Part shown: positions 6,306 through 12,655 of the stretch, piece by piece
Position numbering within the stretch: the first letter of the stretch is position 1
Layout of the letters: the number at the start of each line of letters is the position of its first letter
NCBI GenBank assembly: GCA_001564255.1
Contig: LKNC01000037.1
Coordinates: 1 to 14,706 of the forward strand
Length of the DNA stretch: 14,706 bases
Origin: Natrialbaceae archaeon Tc-Br11_E2g1
GTDB taxonomy: Archaea > Halobacteriota > Halobacteria > Halobacteriales > Natrialbaceae
Direction: 5' to 3'
The notes under the pieces: generated by a model
Databases searched by the model: none
The model's input: only the letters and a program-made list of their open reading frames with translations
Told to the model about the DNA's origin: nothing
Translations under genes and position numbers: made by a program

Positions 6306-7286
6306 TCAGGAATCCCCGTGGCTTTCGAGGACGGCCACGCTCGCGAGCTTGTCGCCCGCGACCACCGTCGCCTCCCGGGTGAGGGTATAGAGGAGTCCCT
6401 CGTGGTCGGTCGTCGCCGTCTGGAGGGGTTCGTAGGTCGCCGGGTGATAGAGCGTGCCCAGATCCGTCCCCTCGGGGACGTACTGACCGAGTTCGAGTGT
6501 GGGGTTCGTCCGGAACAGCCCCGACTCCCGGGCTTTCACCCCTCCGAGGTGGTTGTGGGCGACGGTGCCGTCCCACTTCTCGAATGTCCCCTCGAGCATT
6601 CCGAGGTGTGTACAGACCGCGAGGAGGCCCTCGACGCTCTCGTCGACGACGCCCTCGAGGATCCGTTTGTTGTGAGCGAGTTCCGGCGTGATCGCGGGGA
6701 TCCCCTCCCTGACCGCGGCGACGCGGAGTTTGCCGTCGAAGTTCCGGCGGTGCCACTCCGTGGAGGCGTCGTCGTCGCTCGCTTCGGCGAGTAAGAGATC
6801 GGTCCCGAACGCTTCGGCGAGTGCCCGTGACTCCTCGTCGCCGCGGGGGTAGACCACGTGTGGGTACATCTCCGGGCTGCCCGTGTGGAGGTCGACGACG
6901 GCGTCGACCCCCTCGACGTGCTCCCAAAGGGTCGCGGCCATCCGCTGGTGGAGACCCCCCGAGGCGTCGCCGGGCCAGACCCGGTTCATGTTCGGGTCGA
7001 CCCCGTCGAGTTCCTCGGGGGTCGTGTAGGAGACGCGATCGAACGTGAGTGGGTTCGCGACGGGGACGGCGACGACGGTACCGGAGAGGGCCTCGAGGTC
7101 GAGGCGTTCGTGAAACCGCCGAAGGGCTTCGGTGCCGTTTACCTCCCGGCCGTGCTGGGCGGCCCCGACGTACAGCGTCGGCCCCTCCGTCGGCCCTTCG
7201 TAGGTGTGGACCGTCGTCGACACCTCGAGGCCGGAGGGCAAGGTGGCGAGTGTTACGTCCTCCCTGCGGTAGGTCCCGGGGTTCAT
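6306..7286 (-). CDS. succinylglutamate desuccinylase/aspartoacylase (AstE/AspA) family zinc hydrolase
   Basis: 326 residues from ATG at 7286. Zinc ligands fit His45 and Glu48 ([11 protein letters not shown]) and His134 (VVDLHTG). [11 protein letters not shown] (97-107) carries the Asn-Arg pair that binds the substrate carboxylate. Glu202 in [12 protein letters not shown] matches the catalytic base position. A C-terminal beta domain begins near the repeated [20 protein letters not shown] segment. Family knowledge: these M14-fold enzymes remove an acyl group from N-acyl amino acids or related amides. Substrate is unknown; many archaeal members are not true AstE, and no arginine-succinyltransferase genes are nearby. 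The open frame continues upstream to 7760 but is antisense to the cyclophilin there. An ACATATTC box 25-26 nt upstream supports 7286. Divergent from the cyclophilin gene. Confidence 0.88.
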   Translation of the reverse strand: MNPGTYRREDVTLATLPSGLEVSTTVHTYEGPTEGPTLYVGAAQHGREVNGTEALRRFHERLDLEALSGTVVAVPVANPLTFDRVSYTTPEELDGVDPNMNRVWPGDASGGLHQRMAATLWEHVEGVDAVVDLHTGSPEMYPHVVYPRGDEESRALAEAFGTDLLLAEASDDDASTEWHRRNFDGKLRVAAVREGIPAITPELAHNKRILEGVVDESVEGLLAVCTHLGMLEGTFEKWDGTVAHNHLGGVKARESGLFRTNPTLELGQYVPEGTDLGTLYHPATYEPLQTATTDHEGLLYTLTREATVVAGDKLASVAVLESHGDS

Positions 7287-7307
7287 ACGGGTGGCTTCCA
7301 CAGCGGG

Positions 7308-7315
7308 GAATATGT
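7308..7315 (-). promoter_or_regulatory. TATA box of the desuccinylase-family gene
   Basis: ACATATTC on the minus strand, centred 25-26 nt from the ATG at 7286. It supports the shorter start and a leaderless message. Confidence 0.55.
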
Positions 7316-7351
7316 ACGTGAGGGAAGGCCCCCGTCGCCAGCGTCCGCCAG

Positions 7352-7359
7352 TGTTTTCA
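7352..7359 (+). promoter_or_regulatory. TATA box of the cyclophilin gene
   Basis: TGTTTTCA centred 27-28 nt before the ATG at 7383. The same octamer precedes the MutS-like gene at 13384-13391 with nearly the same spacing. Confidence 0.55.
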
Positions 7360-7382
7360 CCCGGCCCGTCCACCCTCGAGGT

Positions 7383-7901
7383 ATGGGAAACCCAACTGCA
7401 ACCGTACACACGAGCGAGGGTGACATCGAGGTCGAACTCTTCGAGGAACGCGCACCGCGGACGGTCGGGAACTTCATCGGCCTGGCGACGGGCGACCGCG
7501 AGTGGACCGACCCGGAGACGGGCGACCGCGTCACCGACCAGCCGCTTTACGACGACGTGCTCTTTCACCGGATCATCGACGGCTTCATGATCCAGACCGG
7601 CGACCCGACCGGAACCGGACGGGGCGGCCCCGGCTACCAGTTCGACGACGAGTTCCACGACGACCTGACCCACGACGGCCCGGGCGTGTTGAGCATGGCG
7701 AACTCCGGGCCGAACACCAACGGCTCGCAGTTTTTCATCACACTCGACGCCCAGCCACACCTAGACGGCCGCCACGCCGTTTTCGGTGAAGTGGTAGACG
7801 GCATGGACGTCGTCGAGAGGATCGCCTCGGTCGACACCGACGCCAACGACAAACCCAAATCGGACGTCGTCCTCGAGTCGGTCACCGTCGACCGGGACTG
7901 A
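7383..7901 (+). CDS. cyclophilin-type peptidyl-prolyl cis-trans isomerase
   Basis: 172 residues, a single cyclophilin domain without signal peptide, so cytoplasmic. Compared with human cyclophilin A, the catalytic arginine is Arg63 and hydrophobic pocket residues are Phe68 and Gln71 ([14 protein letters not shown]). [16 protein letters not shown] (106-121) supplies Gln116 and Phe118. His126 in [11 protein letters not shown] replaces the drug-contacting tryptophan, as in many prokaryotic members. It catalyses proline isomerisation during protein folding. The insertion [18 protein letters not shown] (37-54) lengthens the loop before LYDDVLFHR. The open frame extends upstream to 6858, but that part is antisense to the neighbour. 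The TGTTTTCA box and the start of similarity at [13 protein letters not shown] fix the start at 7383. Confidence 0.95.
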   Translation: MGNPTATVHTSEGDIEVELFEERAPRTVGNFIGLATGDREWTDPETGDRVTDQPLYDDVLFHRIIDGFMIQTGDPTGTGRGGPGYQFDDEFHDDLTHDGPGVLSMANSGPNTNGSQFFITLDAQPHLDGRHAVFGEVVDGMDVVERIASVDTDANDKPKSDVVLESVTVDRD

Positions 7902-7910
7902 CACCGAACG

Positions 7911-7930
7911 GACCTGTCGCCGAGGTCTTT
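7911..7930 (+). terminator. probable terminator after the cyclophilin gene
   Basis: GACCT and AGGTC form a 5-base stem with a 7-base loop, followed directly by TTT, starting 9 bases after the stop. A wider 8-base inverted repeat (CCGAACGG 7904-7911, CCGTTCGG 7936-7943) encloses it. Confidence 0.45.
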
Positions 7931-7965
7931 CGACCCCGTTCGGCCGATGCCCCCATCGACGGGTT

Positions 7966-7977
7966 CAAGTCAACTTG
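7966..7977. promoter_or_regulatory. palindrome at the core-promoter position of cbiA
   Basis: CAAGT-CA-ACTTG: 5-base arms with a 2-base centre, about 25 nt upstream of the cbiA ATG, where a TATA box would be expected but no good one is seen. It could be an operator overlapping a degenerate promoter. Inferred from position only. Confidence 0.35.
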
Positions 7978-7996
7978 CACGAGAACAAATACAGTG

Positions 7997-9298
7997 ATGA
8001 ACGGGTTCGTCCTCGGCGGCGTCAGTTCGGGCGTCGGCAAGACAGTCGGCACGCTCGCGATCATACAGGCACTCGAGGACGCGGGTTACTCCGTCCAGCC
8101 CGCGAAAGCCGGCCCGGACTTCATCGATCCGAGCCACCACGAGGCGATCGCCGGCCGCCCATCTAGAACCCTCGATCTGTGGCTCTGTGGAGAGGAGGGG
8201 GTCCGACGCAACTACGCCCGTGGCGAGGGCGACGTGTGCGTCGTCGAGGGCGTGATGGGCTTGTACGACGGCGACGGCTCGAGTACGGCGATGGTCGCCG
8301 AGGCCCTCGATCTGCCGGCCGTCCTCGTCGTCGACGCGAACGCCGGCATGGAGAGTGTGGCGGCGACCGCGCTCGGGTTCAAAGCCTACGCCGAGGAGAT
8401 CGGCCGCGAGATCGAGGTCGCCGGCATCGTCGCCCAGCGCGCCCACGGCGGTCGCCACGAACAGGGGATTCGCGACGCCCTCCCCGACGACCTCGAGTAC
8501 TTCGGCCGGATCCCGCCGAAGTCGGACCTCGAGATCCCCGACCGCCATCTCGGACTCCACATGGGCGGAGAGGCCACACTTCCCGAGGAGGCGCTGGCGA
8601 ACGCGGCCGAAACCCTCGAGGCCGACCGGCTGGCCGCCGTCGCGAGCGAGCCGACCCCGCCGGGCTCCACACTCGAGACGGGAGCCGAGACGGGGACTCG
8701 AGTCGCGGTCGCCGACGACGCCGCCTTCTGTTTTCGGTATCCTGCCACCCTCGAGCGCGTTCGCGAACGGGCGGAGCCGGTCACCTTCTCGCCGCTCGCG
8801 GGCGACCCCGTCCCCGACTGTGACGGCGTCTACCTGCCGGGTGGGTACCCGGAACTCCACGCCGGCGAACTCGAGGCCGCGGGCACGCTTTCCGAACTCG
8901 GCCGACTCGCGAGCGAGGGTCTGCCGGTTCTCGGGGAGTGTGGCGGGCTGATGGCGATGTCCCGGACGCTCACGACTGCGGAGGGTGACACCCACGGGAT
9001 GGCGTCGATTTTGCCCGCGGACGTGCGGATGCACGACCGTTACCAGGCGCTCGATCACGTCGAACTCGAGGCCGTCGACGGCACCCTGACCGCCGCCGCC
9101 GGCGACCGGGTTCGGGGCCACGAGTTCCACTACTCGACGGCCGACGTCGACGGTGACGCCCGGTTTGCCTTCGAGACCGTCCGCGGTGACGGCATCGACG
9201 GCGACCACGACGGGCTAACCGAGTACGACTCGCTTGGCACCTACGTCCACGTCCACGCCGAGAGCGGGGCGTTCGATCGGTTCCTCGAGGGCCTGTGA
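7997..9298 (+). CDS. cbiA: cobyrinic acid a,c-diamide synthase
   Basis: 433 residues from ATG at 7997; an in-frame GTG lies directly before it at 7994. It amidates the a and c side chains of cobyrinic acid using glutamine and ATP in cobalamin synthesis. The N-terminal half is the P-loop synthetase: GGVSSGVGKT (7-16), AGPDFIDPSHH (38-48), EGVMGLYDG (84-92) and VVDANAGMES. The C-terminal half is a class I glutamine amidotransferase with PGGYPELHAGELE (281-293), nucleophile Cys315 in VLGECGGLM, and the His of TYVHVH (415-420). All motifs are intact and length is normal. The archaeal setting favours the CbiA (early-cobalt) name over aerobic CobB. cobA follows 49 bases downstream without a visible promoter, so the two are probably one transcript. 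The gene ends in three in-frame TGA codons. Confidence 0.95.
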   Translation: MNGFVLGGVSSGVGKTVGTLAIIQALEDAGYSVQPAKAGPDFIDPSHHEAIAGRPSRTLDLWLCGEEGVRRNYARGEGDVCVVEGVMGLYDGDGSSTAMVAEALDLPAVLVVDANAGMESVAATALGFKAYAEEIGREIEVAGIVAQRAHGGRHEQGIRDALPDDLEYFGRIPPKSDLEIPDRHLGLHMGGEATLPEEALANAAETLEADRLAAVASEPTPPGSTLETGAETGTRVAVADDAAFCFRYPATLERVRERAEPVTFSPLAGDPVPDCDGVYLPGGYPELHAGELEAAGTLSELGRLASEGLPVLGECGGLMAMSRTLTTAEGDTHGMASILPADVRMHDRYQALDHVELEAVDGTLTAAAGDRVRGHEFHYSTADVDGDARFAFETVRGDGIDGDHDGLTEYDSLGTYVHVHAESGAFDRFLEGL

Positions 9299-9311
9299 CT
9301 GTGACTGTGAC
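9294..9311 (+). repeat. three tandem TGTGAC hexamers at the cbiA stop
   Basis: Three perfect 6-base copies. In the cbiA frame they read CTG TGA three times, giving stop codons at 9296, 9302 and 9308. Confidence 0.85.
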
Positions 9312-9347
9312 CGCCGAGACGAAGACGACCACTCCCGACTACCGACT

Positions 9348-10037
9348 ATGACAGACGACACCGACCCAACCGATCCGATCGAACGAACTCCCGGCAGGGG
9401 GCGGACCCCAGACGCCAGGGAGATCGAACCACGAGCCCCCGAGGAGTTCGGCCTCACACAGGTCTGGTGGGGCGACGGCAAGGGGAAAACGACCGCCGCA
9501 CTCGGAATGGCCGTCCGGGCGGCCGGCCACGGCTACCGCGTCCACCTGCTCCAGTTCATGAAAGGCGGGGCCTCGAGCGTCGAGGACGTCCGCGGGGAGT
9601 ACAACGCCATCGCGACGATCCCCGGAATCAGCTACGAGAACACCGGTAACTACGGCTGGCACGGCTTTCTCGACGGCTCCGACGACGACGAACACGAGGC
9701 GAAAGCGAAAGGCGGCCTCGAGCGCGCCCGGGAGGTCGTCGACGCCGCCGGCGAGGCCGACCTGACGGGGCCACTCGACCTCGAGGGCGACCCCGAGGAG
9801 GGCGTCCACATGCTGATCTTAGACGAGATCCTCTACGCGGCAAACCGCGAGCTGATCGACCCCGAGGACGTCCTCGACCTTCTCGAGCGAAAACCCGACG
9901 ACCTCGAACTCGTGCTCACGGGTGGCCACGAACGCCCCGAGTACGTCCTCGAGGCGGCGGCTCTCGTGACGAACGTCCGCAAAGAGAAACACCCGATCGA
10001 CGCGGGCCAGCGGGCGCGAAAGGGGACGGAGTACTGA
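9348..10037 (+). CDS. cobA: corrinoid adenosyltransferase, CobA/CobO/BtuR type
   Basis: 229 residues from ATG at 9348. It transfers the 5'-deoxyadenosyl group of ATP to the cobalt of a reduced corrinoid, giving the coenzyme form; in bacteria it accepts cobinamide and cobalamin precursors. The unusual CobA P-loop is WWGDGKGKTTAALG (40-53), followed by LLQFMKGG (67-74), LILDEI (156-161) and LTGGHERPEYVLEAA (190-204). The first 35 residues are a polar, acidic-arginine-rich extension that looks disordered. An acidic insertion, TGPLDLEGDPEEGVHM (140-155), precedes the LDE motif. The frame is open back to 9234 inside cbiA, but similarity starts only after 9348. No TATA box fits this start, supporting co-transcription with cbiA. 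PduO and EutT types are unrelated folds and are excluded by the P-loop. Confidence 0.93.
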   Translation: MTDDTDPTDPIERTPGRGRTPDAREIEPRAPEEFGLTQVWWGDGKGKTTAALGMAVRAAGHGYRVHLLQFMKGGASSVEDVRGEYNAIATIPGISYENTGNYGWHGFLDGSDDDEHEAKAKGGLERAREVVDAAGEADLTGPLDLEGDPEEGVHMLILDEILYAANRELIDPEDVLDLLERKPDDLELVLTGGHERPEYVLEAAALVTNVRKEKHPIDAGQRARKGTEY

Positions 10038-10055
10038 TCGCGAACCGTCGATGGG

Positions 10056-10061
10056 CTTTTA
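10056..10061 (+). promoter_or_regulatory. TATA box of the FKBP gene
   Basis: CTTTTA centred 27-28 nt before the ATG at 10086. It argues against the GTG at 10071 as start and for a separate transcript from cobA. Confidence 0.55.
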
Positions 10062-10085
10062 CCCGATAGCGTGGCAGGTACACAC

Positions 10086-10619
10086 ATGGTCGAAGACGGA
10101 CGGGTCGCCGTGATCCACTACACTGCCAGACTGGTAGACGGACCTGACGCCGGCGAGGTCGTCGACACGACGGACGTCGACGTCGCCCGACGGGAAGGGA
10201 TCTATCACGACCACCGGGACTACATGCCCCTCGAGTTCCGGGTCGGCGAGGGGGGCGTCGCGCCCGTCCTCGACGAACTCGTCGAAGACCTCGAGGTCGG
10301 CGAGACGCGAACCGAGGTCGCCGAGCCCGACCGGGCTTTCGGCGAGTACACCGAGGAGGACGTCCACGAGGTCGCCCTCGAGGCGATCGAGGAGGTCACG
10401 GGCGAGGTACCCGAGGAAGGGGATTTCGTGACGACGGCCGACAAACGGTCCGGCTGGGTGACGGCCGTCGAGGACGATCACGTCGTCCTCGATTTCAACC
10501 ACGAACTCGCGGGCGAGCGCCTCGAGGTGGCGGTCCGGTTGCTCGCCGTTCACGGCGAACCGGGCGAGGGGAGCGCGAAGACCTGGGAGAAAAAGTACGG
10601 GAAACGTCGGTCGGAGTGA
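10086..10619 (+). CDS. FKBP-type peptidyl-prolyl isomerase with SlyD-like IF domain
   Basis: 177 residues. The FKBP core runs over about 1-105: VAVIHYTARLVDG (7-19), VVDTTD (25-30), YMPLEFRVGEGGV (46-58) and AFGEY (84-88). An insert-in-flap chaperone domain at about 106-145 ends in the hallmark LDFNHELAGERL (135-146), where SlyD has DxNHPLAG. The C-terminal tail KTWEKKYGKRR is basic, unusual in this acidic proteome. There is no signal peptide. Role: proline isomerisation and holding chaperone for folding proteins. The Pro-Gly that usually follows the flap (VIPGLE) is Pro-Val here (VAPVLDEL, 58-65), which may lower isomerase activity. No His-rich metal tail of bacterial SlyD is present. The start at 10086 is chosen over GTG 10071 because of the CTTTTA box. 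A TnpB relic abuts its stop codon on the other strand. Confidence 0.9.
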   Translation: MVEDGRVAVIHYTARLVDGPDAGEVVDTTDVDVARREGIYHDHRDYMPLEFRVGEGGVAPVLDELVEDLEVGETRTEVAEPDRAFGEYTEEDVHEVALEAIEEVTGEVPEEGDFVTTADKRSGWVTAVEDDHVVLDFNHELAGERLEVAVRLLAVHGEPGEGSAKTWEKKYGKRRSE

Positions 10620-10737
10620 TTCTCGCACCCACAGTTCAGGCACTCGGAGTCCTCGTCGTCGCGGTTGTCGGGCTGGTGAACCCGCAGTGTGAGCAACGCC
10701 GACTCGTGTTCTCGGGGTCGACAGCAGTCGTGTCAAC
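10620..10737 (-). pseudogene. relic of a TnpB zinc ribbon (IS200/IS605, IS1341-type), frameshifted
   Basis: Minus-strand translation from about 10722 gives VDPENTSRRCSHCGFTSP, then the match jumps one frame and continues from 10669 as DNRDDEDSECLNCGCENH. Together these form the C-terminal four-cysteine zinc ribbon of TnpB, with CxxC twice and the typical NTS-RRCS lead-in. One base is missing from the proline codon at the join (10670-10672 area). No RuvC-like part is seen upstream, where the reading runs into the promoter of the 58-residue gene. The Asn-Ala-Ala tail normal after NHAD is lost at the FKBP stop. It is therefore a short dead fragment, about 40 codons. In haloarchaea the 3' part of IS1341-type tnpB also gives rise to sense-overlapping RNAs; whether this relic still does cannot be judged. 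Confidence 0.82.
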
Positions 10738-10750
10738 GGAATCTGGGTGA

Positions 10751-10758
10751 GATATATG
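10751..10758 (+). promoter_or_regulatory. TATA box of the 58-residue protein gene
   Basis: GATATATG centred 28-29 nt before the ATG at 10783. It makes the upstream in-frame ATG at 10756 (inside the box) an unlikely start. Confidence 0.6.
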
Positions 10759-10782
10759 CACACAGGTCGCATACAGTACCGT

Positions 10783-10959
10783 ATGTTCCGTGCGATCTTA
10801 CCCGAGGGGCAGATCGTCTGTGAGCGCTACGAACACGGCGAGAAGGGACTCAAACTCTACAATGAGGCTGACGACCTCATCGCGTTCGTCCCGTACACGA
10901 ACTTACACGCATTGCTCAACGAGGACGTCTACGCCGAGGACGAACGATCGATCATGTAA
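10783..10959 (+). CDS. small conserved-looking haloarchaeal protein, 58 residues, function unknown
   Basis: Begins MFRAILPEGQIVCERYEH and ends EDVYAEDERSIM. It has GC-rich third codon positions, an acidic composition and a strong TATA box at leaderless distance, so it is very likely a real gene despite its size. No cysteine pairs or membrane segment are present; a single Cys sits at residue 13. Alternating hydrophobic stretches (AILPEGQIV, LKLYNEADDLIAFVPY) suggest a small beta-rich fold, with a helix in TNLHALLNEDVY. I recognise no domain. Its last 8 bases overlap the end of the convergent TFB gene. The coding strand upstream carries the antisense TnpB relic. Confidence 0.75.
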   Translation: MFRAILPEGQIVCERYEHGEKGLKLYNEADDLIAFVPYTNLHALLNEDVYAEDERSIM

Positions 10960-11911
10960 CCGGTTCCTCGAGGTCGTGGTCGATCGCCCCGAGTTGTTCC
11001 CGGTACCGGTTCCGGACGGTGACGACGGTCGTCTGGGCGGTCTCGGCGACGGCCCGCTGTGGGACGGTCTCCTCACAGAGCAAGCCGGCGGCGTAGATGG
11101 CCGCTGCGGCGTAACCCGTGGGGGATTTGCCCGAGTGCAGTCCCTGGCCGGTCGTCTCCTCGATGATCTCCATGGCCGTGGTCTCGACGTCCTTGCTGAC
11201 CTCGAGTTCCGAGCAAAACCGTGGGACGAACTGGCGTGGATCGGTGGGCTCGAGATTGATGTCGAGTTCGTCGGCGATGTAGCGGTAGGTGCGGCCGATC
11301 TCGCGTTGTTCGACGCGGGCGACGGCGGTCACTTCCTCTAAGCTTCGGGGGATGTCCTCCTGGCGGCAGGCGGTGTACAGTGCCGAGGTGGCGACGCCCT
11401 CGATGGAGCGACCACGGATGAGATCGCGCTCGAGTGCTTGGCGGTAGATGACGCTCGCGGTTTCCTTTACCGGACGGGGAACGCCCAAGGCGCTGACCAT
11501 CCGATCGATCTCGCTGAGGGCGTACTTGAGGTTCCGTTCGCCGGCGTTTTTGGTCCGGATGCGTTCCTGCCAGACCCGCAGACGGTGGAGCTTGCCGTGT
11601 TTGTCGGCGGACATCGAGTGGCCCTTGGCGTCCCGGTTTCGCCAGTCGATCGTCGTCGTCAGCCCGCGGTCGTGCATCGACTGGGTGAGGGGAGCCCCCA
11701 CCCGGGAGAGGGTCTCGTGTTCTTGGGAGTTAAACGCCCGCCACTCCGGACCGTAATCGATCGGGTCCTCGCTCAAGACGAGCCCACACTCCCGACAGAC
11801 CCGCTCGCCTCGGTCCGGATCGTGGACGATCGTGTCGGCGTCACAGTCGGGGCACAGTTCGGTCTCCTCCCGTGATTCGTGCCTGACGCGGTTCGTTATC
11901 GACTGTGTCAT
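10952..11911 (-). CDS. tfb: transcription initiation factor IIB (TFB)
   Basis: 319 residues from ATG at 11911. It bridges TBP-bound promoter DNA and RNA polymerase. The N-terminal zinc ribbon has Cys20, Cys23, Cys39 and Cys42 (ELCPDCDADT...VCRECG). The B-reader/linker region contains YGPEWRAF (53-60), VGAPLTQSMHDRGL and RLRVWQERIR. Two cyclin repeats follow, about 122-210 (ERNLKYALSEIDRM, GRSIEGVATSALYTACR) and about 225-310 (GKSPTGYAAAAIYAAGLL). The BRE-reading helix-turn-helix is VPQRAVAETAQTTVVTVR (283-300). All core parts are intact. Haloarchaea carry several TFB paralogues with different promoter sets; which one this is cannot be told here. The frame extends nine codons further to ATG 11938, but that lies in the CTTACAGT box, so 11911 is preferred. 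Confidence 0.95.
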   Translation of the reverse strand: MTQSITNRVRHESREETELCPDCDADTIVHDPDRGERVCRECGLVLSEDPIDYGPEWRAFNSQEHETLSRVGAPLTQSMHDRGLTTTIDWRNRDAKGHSMSADKHGKLHRLRVWQERIRTKNAGERNLKYALSEIDRMVSALGVPRPVKETASVIYRQALERDLIRGRSIEGVATSALYTACRQEDIPRSLEEVTAVARVEQREIGRTYRYIADELDINLEPTDPRQFVPRFCSELEVSKDVETTAMEIIEETTGQGLHSGKSPTGYAAAAIYAAGLLCEETVPQRAVAETAQTTVVTVRNRYREQLGAIDHDLEEPVT

Positions 11912-11936
11912 CGGTGGTTGGCATGCCCCGGCGTGC

Positions 11937-11944
11937 ACTGTAAG
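11937..11944 (-). promoter_or_regulatory. TATA-like box of the tfb gene
   Basis: CTTACAGT on the minus strand, centred 29-30 nt from the ATG at 11911. It fits a leaderless tfb transcript and argues against the longer start. Confidence 0.45.
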
Positions 11945-11993
11945 GGGGTCACATGGTTTCGGGAGAAAGGGGAACTTACCACGGAAACCCCGG

Positions 11994-12026
11994 ACTCGAG
12001 AGGGGGAGAAACCGGACCTCTCGAGT
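11994..12026. repeat. 10-bp perfect stem-loop in the tfb-upstream region
   Basis: Arms ACTCGAGAGG and CCTCTCGAGT with a 13-base loop (GGGAGAAACCGGA). It is the strongest of the four inverted repeats here and lies 83-115 bases upstream of the tfb start. Confidence 0.6.
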
Positions 12027-12621
12027 GTTGTCCCTGCTGGACGCTGGCCTGCCGGCTCGGTGACCGTCGACGCGCGACCGGGGGGTCCGGCCGTTCCGGT
12101 CGGGGAAACGACGTGGTGGCGACCCGGTAAACCGGCGGGACGGTCAGGGCTCTCTGACCGCGGTAAATCACTCGCTGACGTCGTAACGGGCTATTGGGCC
12201 GGCGAACCGTCACCCGATTTTATTGCGATCTCTCGAATCGACGGGAGTGGGGTCGCCGCTGTGGTACCCGAGGGTGCTCCGATGGGAACGTTCACCTGTA
12301 CGTCACCGATACGGCCACGAAAGTCATCGATACTCGCCGCCGGCGAGTCGACCGGAAGCGACGGCACACGAGCGGGAAGCGAACGCACTCGTGAACGCGA
12401 ACGGCCGGGAGGAACCCACTGCGTACGACCGTTGCAGACCCTGCGAAACGTGACCGTGTTTAATAGTTCCTACGTTGCCCTTCGAATTGGTGTGTCAATC
12501 GTGACTGCGACCGACCCCTCGCGGGTACATCGACTACTGGCGTTACCGTTATGTGGGAGGGCGTCAGAACGTATTGGTAGAGGAACAATTTCTGTGCACG
12601 TCTTACGCAGGACAGCCACGG

Positions 12622-12629
12622 GGATAATA
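12622..12629 (+). promoter_or_regulatory. TATA box of the HTH/membrane protein gene
   Basis: GGATAATA centred about 30 nt before the ATG at 12656, giving a leaderless or nearly leaderless transcript. Confidence 0.5.
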
Positions 12630-12655
12630 GCTGTTTACGACGAGGTTCGCCAGTA

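Larger units (their letters stand above)
11945..12655. other. long gene-free region with clustered inverted repeats
   Basis: About 740 bases (with the tfb promoter) hold no convincing gene. Open frames here are basic, poor in third-position G/C and lack start signals. The tfb-proximal part contains four inverted repeats within 170 bases: ACTCGAGAGG/CCTCTCGAGT (11994-12003/12017-12026), CGACCGG/CCGGTCG (12075-12081/12096-12102), CCGGT-AA-ACCGG (12124-12135) and CGGTCAG/CTGACCG (12141-12147/12154-12160). Further right the DNA is less GC-rich and has additional TATA-like spots (GATTTTATTG near 12219, TGTTTAATAG near 12459). No tRNA, 5S, RNase P or SRP RNA signature was recognised. It may hold an unrecognised RNA, long regulatory region or a decayed gene. 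Confidence 0.6.

Noticed and set aside
6858..7382. N-terminal extension of the cyclophilin frame
   Set aside because: It is antisense to the desuccinylase-family gene, and cyclophilin similarity and the TATA box place the start at 7383.
7287..7760. N-terminal extension of the desuccinylase-family frame
   Set aside because: It is antisense to the cyclophilin coding region, and the ATG at 7286 has a well-placed promoter box.
12191..12388. Small opposing open frames in the spacer (65-66 codons)
   Set aside because: They start at GTG or TTG without promoter spacing and overlap each other; neither translation shows a recognisable motif. A decayed gene is possible but not supportable.
12476..12500. 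TTCGAAT resembling a tRNA T-loop
   Set aside because: The flanking bases do not pair into a T-stem and no acceptor or anticodon arms fit around it.
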